Below, piece after piece: positions 8,632-16,670 of a stretch of 24,702 bases of DNA (position 1 is the first letter of the stretch; each line of letters begins with the position of its first letter). The notes under the pieces are model-generated. The model worked only from the letters and a program-made list of their open reading frames with translations, was not told the DNA's origin and did no database searches. This stretch comes from CAYQMF01 sp964418595. Its GTDB lineage: Bacteria; Planctomycetota; UBA1135; UBA2386. The position numbers and the translations under genes are program-made. The stretch covers positions 1 to 24,702 of the forward strand of contig CAYQMF010000106.1 in assembly GCA_964418595.1 (NCBI GenBank), given 5' to 3'.

Positions 8632-9338
8632 AGCGCGTCTTCGTCGGCATCTACCTGCTCGCTGCGACGGTGCCGCTCGCGTGGCTCGGCCTGCGCTCCG
8701 GCAACGGGGAAGGGGGCTTCGTGGCGACCCTGCTGCGGACCGGCGCAGACAGCGCGGGGTGGGGCGGGCAGCTTCGCATCCTGGTCGATGCCGTGTTGGC
8801 GGCTCTGCTCGCGATCACGCTCGCCACTCCGGCGGCGTTCGCCCTGGCGCGTGCGCGCTTCGTCGGGCGGCGGGGCGTGATCGTCCTGCTCGCCCTAGCA
8901 CGCGCCTGCTCGCCCCTCGTCGTCGGGCTCGGCGCGGCCGAGTGCGCACGTCGCTCGGATCTCGCTGCCGCCGCGTGGCTCGCGCCGGTGGCGCAGTTGG
9001 CGTTCACGCTGCCGATCGCCGTGTGGATCCTGACCGTGGCGCTGGCGAGGGTGCCCGCCGATCTCGTCGAGGCGACCCGCTTCGATCGTCTGGGTCCGCT
9101 GCACGCCGCCCGGCTCGTCACCTGGCCGTGGCTCGGCCCCGCGCTGACGTGGGCGGCGCTCGCAAGCGTGGCGGCGAGCCTCCTTGACGCGGGCGTGGCG
9201 CCGTCGGTGCGCGGTCTCTCCGTCACCGAAGGCGACTGCGCTGTGCGCGCGGCCCGCGGGTTGTGGTCGTGCCTGCCGGCGCTCGCGCTCGGCGCCGTGG
9301 CGGCCACCGTGCTCCGGCGACGGACGTTGCCCGGCTGA
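8628..9338 (+). CDS. MalG-like ABC permease subunit (shortened)
   Basis: 236 residues from a GTG that overlaps the previous stop codon (GTGA). It has an N-terminal membrane span (VFVGIYLLAATVPLAWLGL), spans near 48-75 and 83-103, and a long pair around 115-140. The EAA-type loop is DLVEATRFDRLGPLHAARLVTWPWLGPAL (about 145-173); the conserved Gly is Arg154 and the LP is WP. It is shorter than usual MalG proteins (about 280-300 residues). It is the last gene of the four-gene overlapping block and should pair with the preceding permease. Confidence 0.75.
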   Translation: MKRVFVGIYLLAATVPLAWLGLRSGNGEGGFVATLLRTGADSAGWGGQLRILVDAVLAALLAITLATPAAFALARARFVGRRGVIVLLALARACSPLVVGLGAAECARRSDLAAAAWLAPVAQLAFTLPIAVWILTVALARVPADLVEATRFDRLGPLHAARLVTWPWLGPALTWAALASVAASLLDAGVAPSVRGLSVTEGDCAVRAARGLWSCLPALALGAVAATVLRRRTLPG

Positions 9339-9365
9339 CGTCCGCACCCGGCGGTGTGGGCTGTT

Positions 9366-9379
9366 CCACGACCTCGTGG
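9366..9379. terminator. Short hairpin after the ABC-like operon
   Basis: CCACGACCTCGTGG forms a 5-6 bp stem just past the last permease gene. There is no T-tract. It may stop or slow transcription from the operon, and its position argues for the downstream (TTG) start of the MgtC-like gene. Confidence 0.22.
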
Positions 9380-9413
9380 TGGTCGGAGCCGACGGGTAGG
9401 ATCCGCCGCCACC

Positions 9414-10079
9414 TTGCTCGCCCTGCTCGCCGACACCTTCGCCGTCCTAGCCGGCGACGTCCTGAAACTCGGGCTCGCTGCGCTGGCCGGCGCGCTGATC
9501 GGTGCCGAGCGCGAGTACCGCGACCGTGCCGCCGGCTTCCGCACGATCATCTTCATCTGCATCGGAGCGGCGTTCTTCACCATCATTTCGCACCGGATCG
9601 CGCTCGCGCACGATCGTGACCCGACGCGCATCGCGGCCAACATCGTCAGCGGCGTCGGTTTCCTCGGGGCTGGCGTGATCCTGCGCGACGGCTTCCGGGT
9701 CGCAGGCCTGACGACCGCGGCGATCGTCTGGGTTTCCGCGGCGCTCGGAGTCGGCTTCGGCGCGGGCGAGTTCGGTCTTGCCGGCTCGGCCACGGTCCTG
9801 ACGCTCGTGGTGCTCTGGCTGTTCCCCTACCTGGAGCGCCCCATCGACGCGCTGCGCGACACCCGCACCTACGAAGTCACGTGCCGCAAGCAGCACAACC
9901 ACTTCCGCCGTCTGGAGGCCCTGTTCGGTGAGTGCGGCTTGTCCGTGCGCACGCACAAGGAGATGAAGCGCGGCGACCAGATGATCTGCGTCTGGGAGGC
10001 GGTCGGGAAGCGCAAGGACCACGACCGCGTCATGGAGCGGCTGTTCGCGGACGAGGACGTGCTCGAGTTGAAGATGTGA
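9414..10079 (+). CDS. MgtC/SapB-family membrane protein
   Basis: About 221 residues from a TTG start; an in-frame GTG at 9354 is possible but would add a charged, non-membrane leader. The MgtC signature is clear: LGLAALAGALIGAEREYRDRAAGFRT (about residues 19-44), then a span GAAFFTIIS, the segment ANIVSGVGFLGAGVILRDG, and GLTTAAIVWVSAALGVGFGAGEF. A further span (TVLTLVVLWLF) leads into a soluble C-terminal domain of about 80 residues (TYEVTCRKQHNHFRRLEALF...) that resembles an ACT-like regulatory domain. Family members are inner-membrane proteins linked to Mg2+ limitation, acid or phosphate stress; the exact role here is unknown. It is convergent with the beta-lactamase-like gene. Confidence 0.9.
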   Translation: MLALLADTFAVLAGDVLKLGLAALAGALIGAEREYRDRAAGFRTIIFICIGAAFFTIISHRIALAHDRDPTRIAANIVSGVGFLGAGVILRDGFRVAGLTTAAIVWVSAALGVGFGAGEFGLAGSATVLTLVVLWLFPYLERPIDALRDTRTYEVTCRKQHNHFRRLEALFGECGLSVRTHKEMKRGDQMICVWEAVGKRKDHDRVMERLFADEDVLELKM

Positions 10080-10148
10080 GGTCGGAGCCTCGGCGCGCCG
10101 CGGTGTCGTCGTCGCAGGACCGTGTCGTGGTCCGCGGGCGAATCTCCC

Positions 10149-11051
10149 TCACCGCGCGGCGTGCACCGCCCGCGCGACGTCGGCGATGACCGTCGCGCTC
10201 TCGGCGGGGTCGGCCCAGCCCTTGGTCAGCACCACCAGCACCCAGGGCGAACCGACGGTGGGCGTGACGATGGCGGCGTCGTGCTGGTGCGCGGTGATCT
10301 GACCGGTCTTGTGCGCGACGCGCGTGCCCGGCGGCAGGCCGGCCGGGATCAGCTCGTTGAACTCCTGCGCGGCGAGGATCGCCCGCATCGCCGCGCAGGC
10401 GTCCGGCGGCGCGGCGGTGTCGGTGGCGATCGCGACCAGCAGCGTCGCGAGGTCGTCGGCGGTGGTGACGTTGTTGAGGCCGGCCGCGAACGCCTTGCCG
10501 TCCTCGACCCCGCGGCGGACCGCGGTGTGCTTCGTGCCCAGCCGCTCGCACGTCGCCTGCACGGCATCTGCGCCGACCCTGGCGATGACCAGGTTCGTGG
10601 CGAGGTTGCTGCTGCGCACGATCATGGCGTGCACGAGCCGGCGCAGCGGCCAGCGTTCGCCGAGGTGCGCGTAGGGTTCTGCATCGCTGTCGTCGGCCGG
10701 CGCGAGGTGGTACTCCGAGCCGTCGACGATGCTCGCGAAGCTGTTGGCGAGCAGGACCGGTTCGTCGAGGTCGAGGCGACCCGCGGCCGCGGCGCGGAAG
10801 GCCTCGATCATCACGGGCACCTTCATCGTGCTCGCGGCGTGCACCACGACATCGCCGTGGATGCTCGCCGCGTAGCCGGTGCGGAGGTCGCGGTACGCGA
10901 TGGCGACCGTCTTGCCCTCGCCGCGGGCGGCGCTGCGCGCGAGGCAGGGATGCAGGTCTGCGTGCGGGACCGTCCCGCACGCCGCGAGCACGAACACGAA
11001 GGCGGCACCGCGCACGCGGGCGTCGTAGCACGCGTGCGCGCGGCGTGCCAC
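10149..11051 (-). CDS. Class A beta-lactamase-like serine hydrolase, predicted lipoprotein
   Basis: 300 residues from a GTG preceded by AGAAGAAG; an internal GTG at 11015 is an alternative. The leader RGAAFVFVLAACG carries a lipobox (LAAC), so the mature protein is probably lipid-anchored in the envelope. Active-site motifs of the penicillin-binding fold are present: S-T-M-K (Ser74, Lys77), SSN (147-149, in place of SDN) and KTG (248-250). The omega-loop region reads GVEDGKAFAAGLNNVTTADDLA, and the canonical ExxLN spacing of true class A lactamases is not met. It could be a real lactamase or a related hydrolase acting on peptidoglycan or esters. Its start lies 2-4 bases from the stop of the upstream EF-hand protein gene, suggesting co-translation. 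Confidence 0.85.
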   Translation of the reverse strand: MARRAHACYDARVRGAAFVFVLAACGTVPHADLHPCLARSAARGEGKTVAIAYRDLRTGYAASIHGDVVVHAASTMKVPVMIEAFRAAAAGRLDLDEPVLLANSFASIVDGSEYHLAPADDSDAEPYAHLGERWPLRRLVHAMIVRSSNLATNLVIARVGADAVQATCERLGTKHTAVRRGVEDGKAFAAGLNNVTTADDLATLLVAIATDTAAPPDACAAMRAILAAQEFNELIPAGLPPGTRVAHKTGQITAHQHDAAIVTPTVGSPWVLVVLTKGWADPAESATVIADVARAVHAAR

Positions 11052-11052
11052 G

Positions 11053-13269
11053 TCACTTCTTCTCGGTGGCGTTCTGCGTGTCCGTGGCGGGCGGGAAGTA
11101 CTTCTCCCAGGTCGTCTTGTACCAGTCCCACTTCTGCGCGACGCCGGTCTTGTGCAGGCCGATCCACACGCCGCCCAGCAGCACCAGCACGAACGCGAGC
11201 CGCGGCCAGATCGAGCGCTTGGGTGCGTACGGGTCGACGAGCGAGCGTTCGCTGCCCTTGGGGAGCGTCGGCGTGTCGGTGAGCGACGCGCCGAGGGGGA
11301 TGTTGACCTTGACGCGCCCGTTCACGGCCCAGCCGTTGGCGTCGAGGATCGGGCCGAGGTTGCGCTGGCGCAGCTTCATGAACGCGATCAGCATCGATGG
11401 GCCGGAGATCCCGAGCATCACGCCGAGGATGCCGAGCGGGACCCAGGGGCCCATGCCCGCGAACACCGCCACGATCGTGCCCAACACGCCGGCGATGCCG
11501 CTGATGGCGACGCTGAAGAGCGCGACGACGCTCGGGTCGAACTTCTTCGGCTCCGCGGCCTTGCCGGTCGCCGCAGCGTCGCCGACCGCGCCGGCGGCGC
11601 CGGTGAGCTTGTCGGTCGACGCCGCATCGGCCGCGGCGGCGCGCTTGGCGATCTGCTCCTCGATCCAGCGCAGCGCCTTCTTGTACGGCGCCCAGAACGC
11701 CTGCCGGATGCTGATGGGGTTGTCGACGATCTTGGTGATCGTGGCGTCCCAGTCGCGGCCGGCGCGGTCGTAGAAGATGCCGTTGCGGCCGACCATGAGG
11801 TGGTCCGAGTCCCCGGCGGTGAACGCAGCGGCGACGGTCATCTTCTCGCCGGTGGAGCGGGTGAGGTCGCAGTAGGCGAGGTAGCTCTTGGCGAGGCCGG
11901 CCATCGCCGCGTGCTTGCCGGCGTCGGCGACGCGCACGCACAGCTCACAGGAACGGCCGTCGAGGTAGAGCGTGCCGGCCTGGAACACGGCCGGGCTGCG
12001 GCGCGCGTAGAACTCCGTGAACGACACGTAGTTGTTGAGCAGGCGCGCGAGGTCGCGGCAATAGCGCACGAGCTTCTCGACGGAGGTGATCGCGTCGACC
12101 TCGTGCGCGACGCCGAGGTCTTCGTCGATGGCGGCGAACAGCGCGTCCTTGTGCTTGCCGGCGAGGATCTCGCGCACGCGCGCGACGCCGAGCTTCTCGA
12201 CCTTCGCCCCGGCCTTGCCGGCGTGCCACGCGGCGTGGCCGGCGAGCTTCTGCCTCAGCTCGATCCACTTCGCCTCGCTGAGCGACGTCGTGTCCTTGCC
12301 GAGGATCTTCGCGACCGCCTTGCTGCGGAAGGCCGCGACCGCGTCGGCCCAGGCGGGGTTCACGCCCTGGTTGAGGTCGAGATCCTTGCCGGGCTCGATC
12401 GTCGCGAGCGGCAGGGCGCGCACCTCGACGACGTCGAGGGCGAGGTCCTTGCCCGCGATCTCGGCGAACGCCTTGGCGTCGCCGCGCAGCGTGTCGGTCG
12501 CGCGGGCGTCGAAGGCGGCGAGCCGGCAGCGCCCGAAGTAGTCGTCGACCTTGGTCTGCACGGCTTGCAGGGCGGCGAAGGCTGCCGGTGTGTCATCGCC
12601 CAGCGGGAAGACCTGCTTGTCGGTCGGCTTCGACTGGGCCTGCCAGTCGGCGTGCGCCTGCAGCTCGGCGAAGAAGGTCTCCACCCGCGCCTTGTCGAAG
12701 CCCTGCTTGCCGCTGCGGTCCGCCACGCCGCCCAGGCACGCCAGGAGATCGGTGGCGACCTTCTGCGTGGCCGCGTCCTGGATTGCCTCGGGCGGCACGA
12801 CGCCGTCGCCGTTGAGGCGCGCCTGCGCGAAGAACGCGCTGGTCGCGGTCGCGTCGCCGACGGTGATCGGCGCGCCGTCCTTGCGCCCGAGGCTCGCGAG
12901 GATGTGCTTGGCCGACGCCAGCATGCGCTTGCCTTCCGGCGTGCTGCCGTCGATGGCGGCGAGCGACACGCCGTCTTCACCCTTCACGAGGATGTCGGGA
13001 TCCTTGAGCACGCTGCCCAGCCACTGCACCGCCGCGAGGATCTCCGGCGCGCGCACGCGGCCGTCGTTGTCGGTGTCGAGGAGGGCGAGCGTGCGCTCGT
13101 CGAACTCGAGGCCCTTCACCGGGCAGCTCAGCGCGACCCAGAGCTTCTGGTCGAGGTCGGCCAGGTTGACGATGTCGGCGCCGCGGTCGAGGCGGACCTG
13201 GTCGACACCACCGGCGCGGTAGAAGCGCCAGCGATGGGGGGACGTGGACGAGGCGGACGGCTTGGCCAT
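11053..13269 (-). CDS. Large EF-hand-containing membrane protein, function unknown
   Basis: 738 residues from the ATG at 13269 (MAKPSASS...); an upstream in-frame extension is proline/arginine junk. A perfect EF-hand loop, DTDNDGRVRAPE, spans residues 65-76, and a weaker NGDGVVPPE follows at about 150. The middle is a long soluble helical region with repeated K/D/A-rich segments. Near the C terminus there are two adjacent membrane spans (about 581-602 and 605-630), then LRQRNLGPILDANGWAVNGRVKVNIPLG, and one last span (about 686-706) before a basic tail. I know this layout only as a conserved uncharacterised family. The EF-hand suggests calcium binding. It is followed at once by the serine-hydrolase lipoprotein gene, so the two may act together in the envelope. 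Confidence 0.8.
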   Translation of the reverse strand: MAKPSASSTSPHRWRFYRAGGVDQVRLDRGADIVNLADLDQKLWVALSCPVKGLEFDERTLALLDTDNDGRVRAPEILAAVQWLGSVLKDPDILVKGEDGVSLAAIDGSTPEGKRMLASAKHILASLGRKDGAPITVGDATATSAFFAQARLNGDGVVPPEAIQDAATQKVATDLLACLGGVADRSGKQGFDKARVETFFAELQAHADWQAQSKPTDKQVFPLGDDTPAAFAALQAVQTKVDDYFGRCRLAAFDARATDTLRGDAKAFAEIAGKDLALDVVEVRALPLATIEPGKDLDLNQGVNPAWADAVAAFRSKAVAKILGKDTTSLSEAKWIELRQKLAGHAAWHAGKAGAKVEKLGVARVREILAGKHKDALFAAIDEDLGVAHEVDAITSVEKLVRYCRDLARLLNNYVSFTEFYARRSPAVFQAGTLYLDGRSCELCVRVADAGKHAAMAGLAKSYLAYCDLTRSTGEKMTVAAAFTAGDSDHLMVGRNGIFYDRAGRDWDATITKIVDNPISIRQAFWAPYKKALRWIEEQIAKRAAAADAASTDKLTGAAGAVGDAAATGKAAEPKKFDPSVVALFSVAISGIAGVLGTIVAVFAGMGPWVPLGILGVMLGISGPSMLIAFMKLRQRNLGPILDANGWAVNGRVKVNIPLGASLTDTPTLPKGSERSLVDPYAPKRSIWPRLAFVLVLLGGVWIGLHKTGVAQKWDWYKTTWEKYFPPATDTQNATEKK

Positions 13270-13387
13270 GGTGGGGCGAGGGGGAGCGGTGGGTCGTGCC
13301 AGACTGCGAGGCGAACCCGCCGGCAGGGGGGGCGAGAGTGTCCGGTCCCGATCGGGAAGGTCAAGCGATGCCTGGCATGCGCGCCTT

Positions 13388-13416
13388 TTGACAGCGGGCG
13401 GGCGCTTGCGCACGCT
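13388..13416 (+). promoter_or_regulatory. Possible promoter with consensus -35 box
   Basis: An exact TTGACA lies at 13388-13393, about 64 bases before the ATG of the rightward gene. The hexamer 17 bases further on (CACGCT) is a poor -10 match. In such GC-rich DNA an isolated TTGACA is suggestive but weak evidence. Confidence 0.22.
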
Positions 13417-13456
13417 GCGGCATGTGACTGCGGACTACAGCAACCAGCGGGTGCCG

Positions 13457-14449
13457 ATGGACGCGCCGAGCCTGCTCGCGGAGGCCGCGATCGACCTGCG
13501 CGAGGGCCGGACCCGGATGGCGCACGCGACGGTGCGGCGTGCGCTCGACCTGGCCGGCCGCGATGGCGACGTGCACGCGGAAGCCGCGCGTCTGCTGGCC
13601 GACCTGGGCGAGCACGAGGAGGCTGTCGCCGCGGTGCTCCGCGCGGTGGCCTTCGATCCGGATCACGTGGGGGGCGTCGCCGCGATGCGGCGGTTCGGCC
13701 TCGTACCGGTCGAGCTGCCGGCGCTCGACGGCGCGGCGGCAGCGCTCGGTGCGACGATGCCGCGGACGGGGACCTTCGAGCTGGCGCGTGCGGCGCGGGC
13801 GCTGGGTACGGACGGGATCGTCGTGCTGCCGCGGTTCGCGAGCGCTGCCGAATGTGAAGCGCTGCGTGAGCGCGACGACGCCGACCCGTGTTTCGTGCTC
13901 GCCCAGGATCTGGCGACGGAGCAAGGAACTGCGGCGCGGGCGGTGTTGCGCGAGCCGTTGGCGAGCGACCTGCGGCTCCTCGTGGGAGAGGCCTATGCGC
14001 GGGCCGCGGAGCTGGCCAATGACCTGGGCGCGAAGCTGCACGAGACGGCACGCGTGAAGACCCGGGAGCTGGAGCGCTTCCCCATCGTGGAGCCGCCGCC
14101 AATGCTGCCGTGGGACCGTGCCGTGCGCCTGCGCCTCGGCGACGGCAGCAGTCATGCGCGGCGCCGTGACGCCGGGGATCGCCACAGCTTTTCCGTGCGC
14201 GCCGTCCTGCCACTCGGCCCCGCACCGATCGAGGTCGTCCTGCACGACCTCCGGCCGGGCAAGGCGCGCGCGCGCCGCGTTCAGGTCGCCGCGGGTGCAC
14301 TCGTGCTGCACTGCGCGCGCGAGCGCCCGGTGGTGATCGGCGGCGTGCTCGGCCTGCAGCCCATCGAGTGGGAGCTGCTCGGTCCTGAGGCCGGAGTGGC
14401 GAGCGCGCTGTTGTTGGCCTGGCCGTACGCGGTGTCGGCGCCGGCGTAG
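13457..14449 (+). CDS. TPR-like protein with oxygenase-like C-terminal region, function unknown
   Basis: 330 residues from ATG 13457; GTG at 13424 or 13451 would add a few residues. The N-terminal 70 residues form paired helices with TPR character (LLAEAAIDLREGRTRMAHATVRRALDLA ... EAVAAVLRAVAFDPDHV). A segment ALGTDGIVVLPRFASAAECEALRER then recalls the entry of 2-oxoglutarate/Fe(II) dioxygenases of the phytanoyl/prolyl-hydroxylase type. The C-terminal part (HSFSVRAVLPLG ... VVLHDLRPGKARARRVQVAAGALVLHC) could be the beta-helix, but no HxD...H iron triad is evident, so an active oxygenase is unlikely. It is divergent from the EF-hand protein gene. I do not recognise a named family with confidence. 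Confidence 0.65.
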   Translation: MDAPSLLAEAAIDLREGRTRMAHATVRRALDLAGRDGDVHAEAARLLADLGEHEEAVAAVLRAVAFDPDHVGGVAAMRRFGLVPVELPALDGAAAALGATMPRTGTFELARAARALGTDGIVVLPRFASAAECEALRERDDADPCFVLAQDLATEQGTAARAVLREPLASDLRLLVGEAYARAAELANDLGAKLHETARVKTRELERFPIVEPPPMLPWDRAVRLRLGDGSSHARRRDAGDRHSFSVRAVLPLGPAPIEVVLHDLRPGKARARRVQVAAGALVLHCARERPVVIGGVLGLQPIEWELLGPEAGVASALLLAWPYAVSAPA

Positions 14450-14464
14450 CGATATCCGTCGCGC

Positions 14465-14869
14465 CTACGCGAGGTCCGTGGTGACCATGACGATCTGCAG
14501 GCCATCGCTCGCCGCGGCGAGGACGGGAATCTTCATGCGCGTGCTGGAGTGCTCCGAGTCGGACAACCACTCCACGGCCCGCGGGGCGCATTGGCGCAGA
14601 TAGCGCAACGCCTCCGCCCGCGGCAGGATGCCGACGAAGCCGGAAGTCGGCGGCACCTCGATCCCCTGTTCCGCGGCCTCGCGGCGGAAGGCCGCGGCCG
14701 CGTCCGTGTCGGGATCGAGGATGAGGCCCACGACCTTCGCCTTCGGGTGTTCGGAGAGGATGGCGCGGGCTTCCGCCAGCAACTCTGCGCGGTGCATCTC
14801 GATCAGCTCGTGCACGCGCACCTGCTTTTCGATGTGTTCGAAGGGGTCGGGATCGGCCAAGCGTGGCAT
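14465..14869 (-). CDS. Hypothetical protein, about 134 residues
   Basis: A soluble, mixed alpha/beta protein with no recognised family. It opens with a charged helix (PFEHIEKQVRVHELIEMHRAELLAEARAILSEHP), then a hydrophobic strand KVVGLILDPDTD, a helix, and later the strands KIPVLAAASDGLQIVMVTTDLA. No signal peptide or membrane span. It is convergent with the preceding rightward gene (15-base gap) and divergent from the small membrane protein gene. Codon use is consistent with a real gene; no clear ribosome-binding site. Confidence 0.6.
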   Translation of the reverse strand: MPRLADPDPFEHIEKQVRVHELIEMHRAELLAEARAILSEHPKAKVVGLILDPDTDAAAAFRREAAEQGIEVPPTSGFVGILPRAEALRYLRQCAPRAVEWLSDSEHSSTRMKIPVLAAASDGLQIVMVTTDLA

Positions 14870-14942
14870 CGGGAGGAGTCGCGCTCAGCGTATCGCGGGC
14901 AGCACATTGACGCGCACTGAGCGGCGCGGGAGAACCGGCCGC

Positions 14943-15176
14943 ATGCAACGCTTCCAGTTCCTCGAACTCTACATCCAGCTTTCCCGCGGCTTCGCCGCCC
15001 TCGTCGCCCTGGTCACGGTGGTGCAGGCCTTCGGCGTATGGAGCCTCGGGTTCTGGGTGTTCCTCGGCGCGTTGGCGACGGGCTTCGCGCTGGCGTTCCT
15101 GATCCTCGTGGGCGCCGACGTGCTGGCGTGCTTCAAGGCGATCGAGGCGAACACGCGCAAGGACGGGTCGGCCTGA
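14943..15176 (+). CDS. Small two-span membrane protein
   Basis: 77 residues. A short amphipathic start (MQRFQFLELYIQLSRG) precedes two hydrophobic helices, about residues 17-36 (FAALVALVTVVQAFGVWSLG) and about 38-62 (WVFLGALATGFALAFLILVGADVLA), and a short charged tail (KAIEANTRKDGSA). A GGGAGA lies roughly 10 bases before the ATG. No family recognised; length and pattern are like small inner-membrane accessory proteins. It is convergent with pilT. Confidence 0.6.
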   Translation: MQRFQFLELYIQLSRGFAALVALVTVVQAFGVWSLGFWVFLGALATGFALAFLILVGADVLACFKAIEANTRKDGSA

Positions 15177-15226
15177 GTCGGCGCGATCGCGGACACCTCG
15201 ACTGTCGCTTCGCCGACGCCTGCCGC

Positions 15227-16438
15227 TCAGCGCCCCGGCAAGCCGCGCGTGCCGTTCCCGCCGAGCCCGCCCGCGGGGCCGGCTCCGGCCCCGCTGCCGA
15301 CCGTCGGCCGCGACGGCATGGTCGGTCGCACGCCGAGCTTGCTCGCGCCGGCGCCCGGCGCACTGCCGGCGCCGGTGCCGTCACCGACGCGCCGCTTGAC
15401 GTCGTCGGGGCGGTTGGCCTTGCCCACCGCGGCTTCGGCGGTGATCACGCCTTCCTGCGCGAGGCGCACGAGTTCGTCCTCCAGCGTGCACATCCCGGCG
15501 CTGCGGCCGGTCTGCATCACGTTGAGCATCTGCGCGGCCTTGCCTTCGCGGATGAGCGAGCGGATCGCGTCGGTCGCGACCAGGATCTCGCGCACCGGCA
15601 CGCGCCCGCCGCCGACCTTGGCGACCAGGGTCTGCGAGATCACGCCCTGCAGGGCGCTGGCGAGCTGCGTGCGCACCTGCTGCTGTGCGTCGGTGGGGAA
15701 CACGTCGATGATGCGATCCACGGTCGAGATCGCGCTGGTCGTGTGCAGCGTGCCGAACACGAGGTGGCCGGTCTCGGCGGCGGTGATCGCCATGCCGATG
15801 GTCTCGAGGTCGCGCATCTCGCCGATGAGGATCACATCGGGGTCCTGGCGCAGGGCGCGGCGCAGCGCCTCCTTGAACGACGGGCAGTCGGTGCCGATCT
15901 GGCGCTGCGTGACGAAGCACTGCTTGTCGGGGTGCACGAACTCGAGCGGGTCCTCCATCGTGAGGATGTGGCCGTGCTCGTGCTCGTTGACGTGGTCGAT
16001 GAGCGCCGCCAGCGTCGTCGACTTGCCGCTGCCGGTGGGGCCGGTGACCAGCACGAGGCCGCGCGGCTTCGCCGCGAGGTCGAGGCAGACCTGCGGGATG
16101 CCCAGCGACTTCGCGTCCGGGATGCGGTCGGGGATCTGGCGCACCACGAGGCCGATCGCATTGCGCTGGTGCAGCGCGTTCACGCGGAAGCGCGCGAGGT
16201 TCGCGACCGCGTACGAGAAGTCGATGTCCTTCTCGCGCTCGAAGCGCTCCCACTGCTCCGGCGACATCATCTCCTTCGCGAGTGCCGCGGTCGCCGCCGG
16301 CGTGAGCGCGCCGTGCTCGGTCTGCGGCTTGACCTCGCCGTCGATGCGGAACCCGGGCGGGGAGCCGGCCTTGACATGGAGGTCGGAGGCGCGCTTCTGG
16401 ACCATCTCGCGCAGCAGGTCTTGGATTCCGGTGGGCAT
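15227..16438 (-). CDS. pilT: PilT-family twitching-motility ATPase
   Basis: 403 residues from ATG 16438, with GAAGAAG a little upstream. The N-terminal PAS-like domain begins IQDLLREMVQKRASDLHVKAGSPPGFRIDGEV. The RecA-like motor has Walker A GPTGSGKST (133-141), the Asp box ILTMEDPLEFVH, Walker B DVILIGEMRD (201-210), the His box TGHLVFGTLHTTS (223-235) and the PilT hallmark AIRSLIREGKAAQM. PilT hexamers power retraction of type IV pili from the cytoplasmic face. After the usual end there is an added tail of about 60 residues rich in Gly, Ala, Pro and Thr, not typical of PilT. No other pilus genes are nearby. Confidence 0.95.
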   Translation of the reverse strand: MPTGIQDLLREMVQKRASDLHVKAGSPPGFRIDGEVKPQTEHGALTPAATAALAKEMMSPEQWERFEREKDIDFSYAVANLARFRVNALHQRNAIGLVVRQIPDRIPDAKSLGIPQVCLDLAAKPRGLVLVTGPTGSGKSTTLAALIDHVNEHEHGHILTMEDPLEFVHPDKQCFVTQRQIGTDCPSFKEALRRALRQDPDVILIGEMRDLETIGMAITAAETGHLVFGTLHTTSAISTVDRIIDVFPTDAQQQVRTQLASALQGVISQTLVAKVGGGRVPVREILVATDAIRSLIREGKAAQMLNVMQTGRSAGMCTLEDELVRLAQEGVITAEAAVGKANRPDDVKRRVGDGTGAGSAPGAGASKLGVRPTMPSRPTVGSGAGAGPAGGLGGNGTRGLPGR

Positions 16439-16670
16439 GCTGGTGCTTCTTCGTGGGCTTGGCGTGTGCTGAGTCCCCTTCGGTCGCGGCGCGGCGCGGT
16501 CCGTGCCGGTGGCCTGCGGATGATCCCGGGGCGGGACGGCGTGCTGCGTCACAGGGTCGAGGTCGCGGTGTCCGGCGTGTGGTGCGCGCGCTCGCACGGG
16601 CCTGCCATCGACGTTCGTGCCGTGGCCATGGCCGCGGTGAGCAGGGCGTCGTAGCGTGCCGGCCATCACC

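Noticed and set aside
10080..10148. GGACC...GGTCC stem between the MgtC-like and beta-lactamase-like genes as a terminator
   Set aside because: Only a 5-bp stem with a 7-base loop and no T-tract; common by chance in such GC-rich DNA.
13270..13413. N-terminal extension of the EF-hand protein
   Set aside because: Pro/Arg-rich junk; the ATG at 13269 gives a sensible start.
11152..13857. A 901-codon open frame on the plus strand opposite the EF-hand gene
   Set aside because: It has no recognisable domain and is an antisense shadow caused by very high GC at third positions; the minus-strand protein has clear EF-hand and membrane features.
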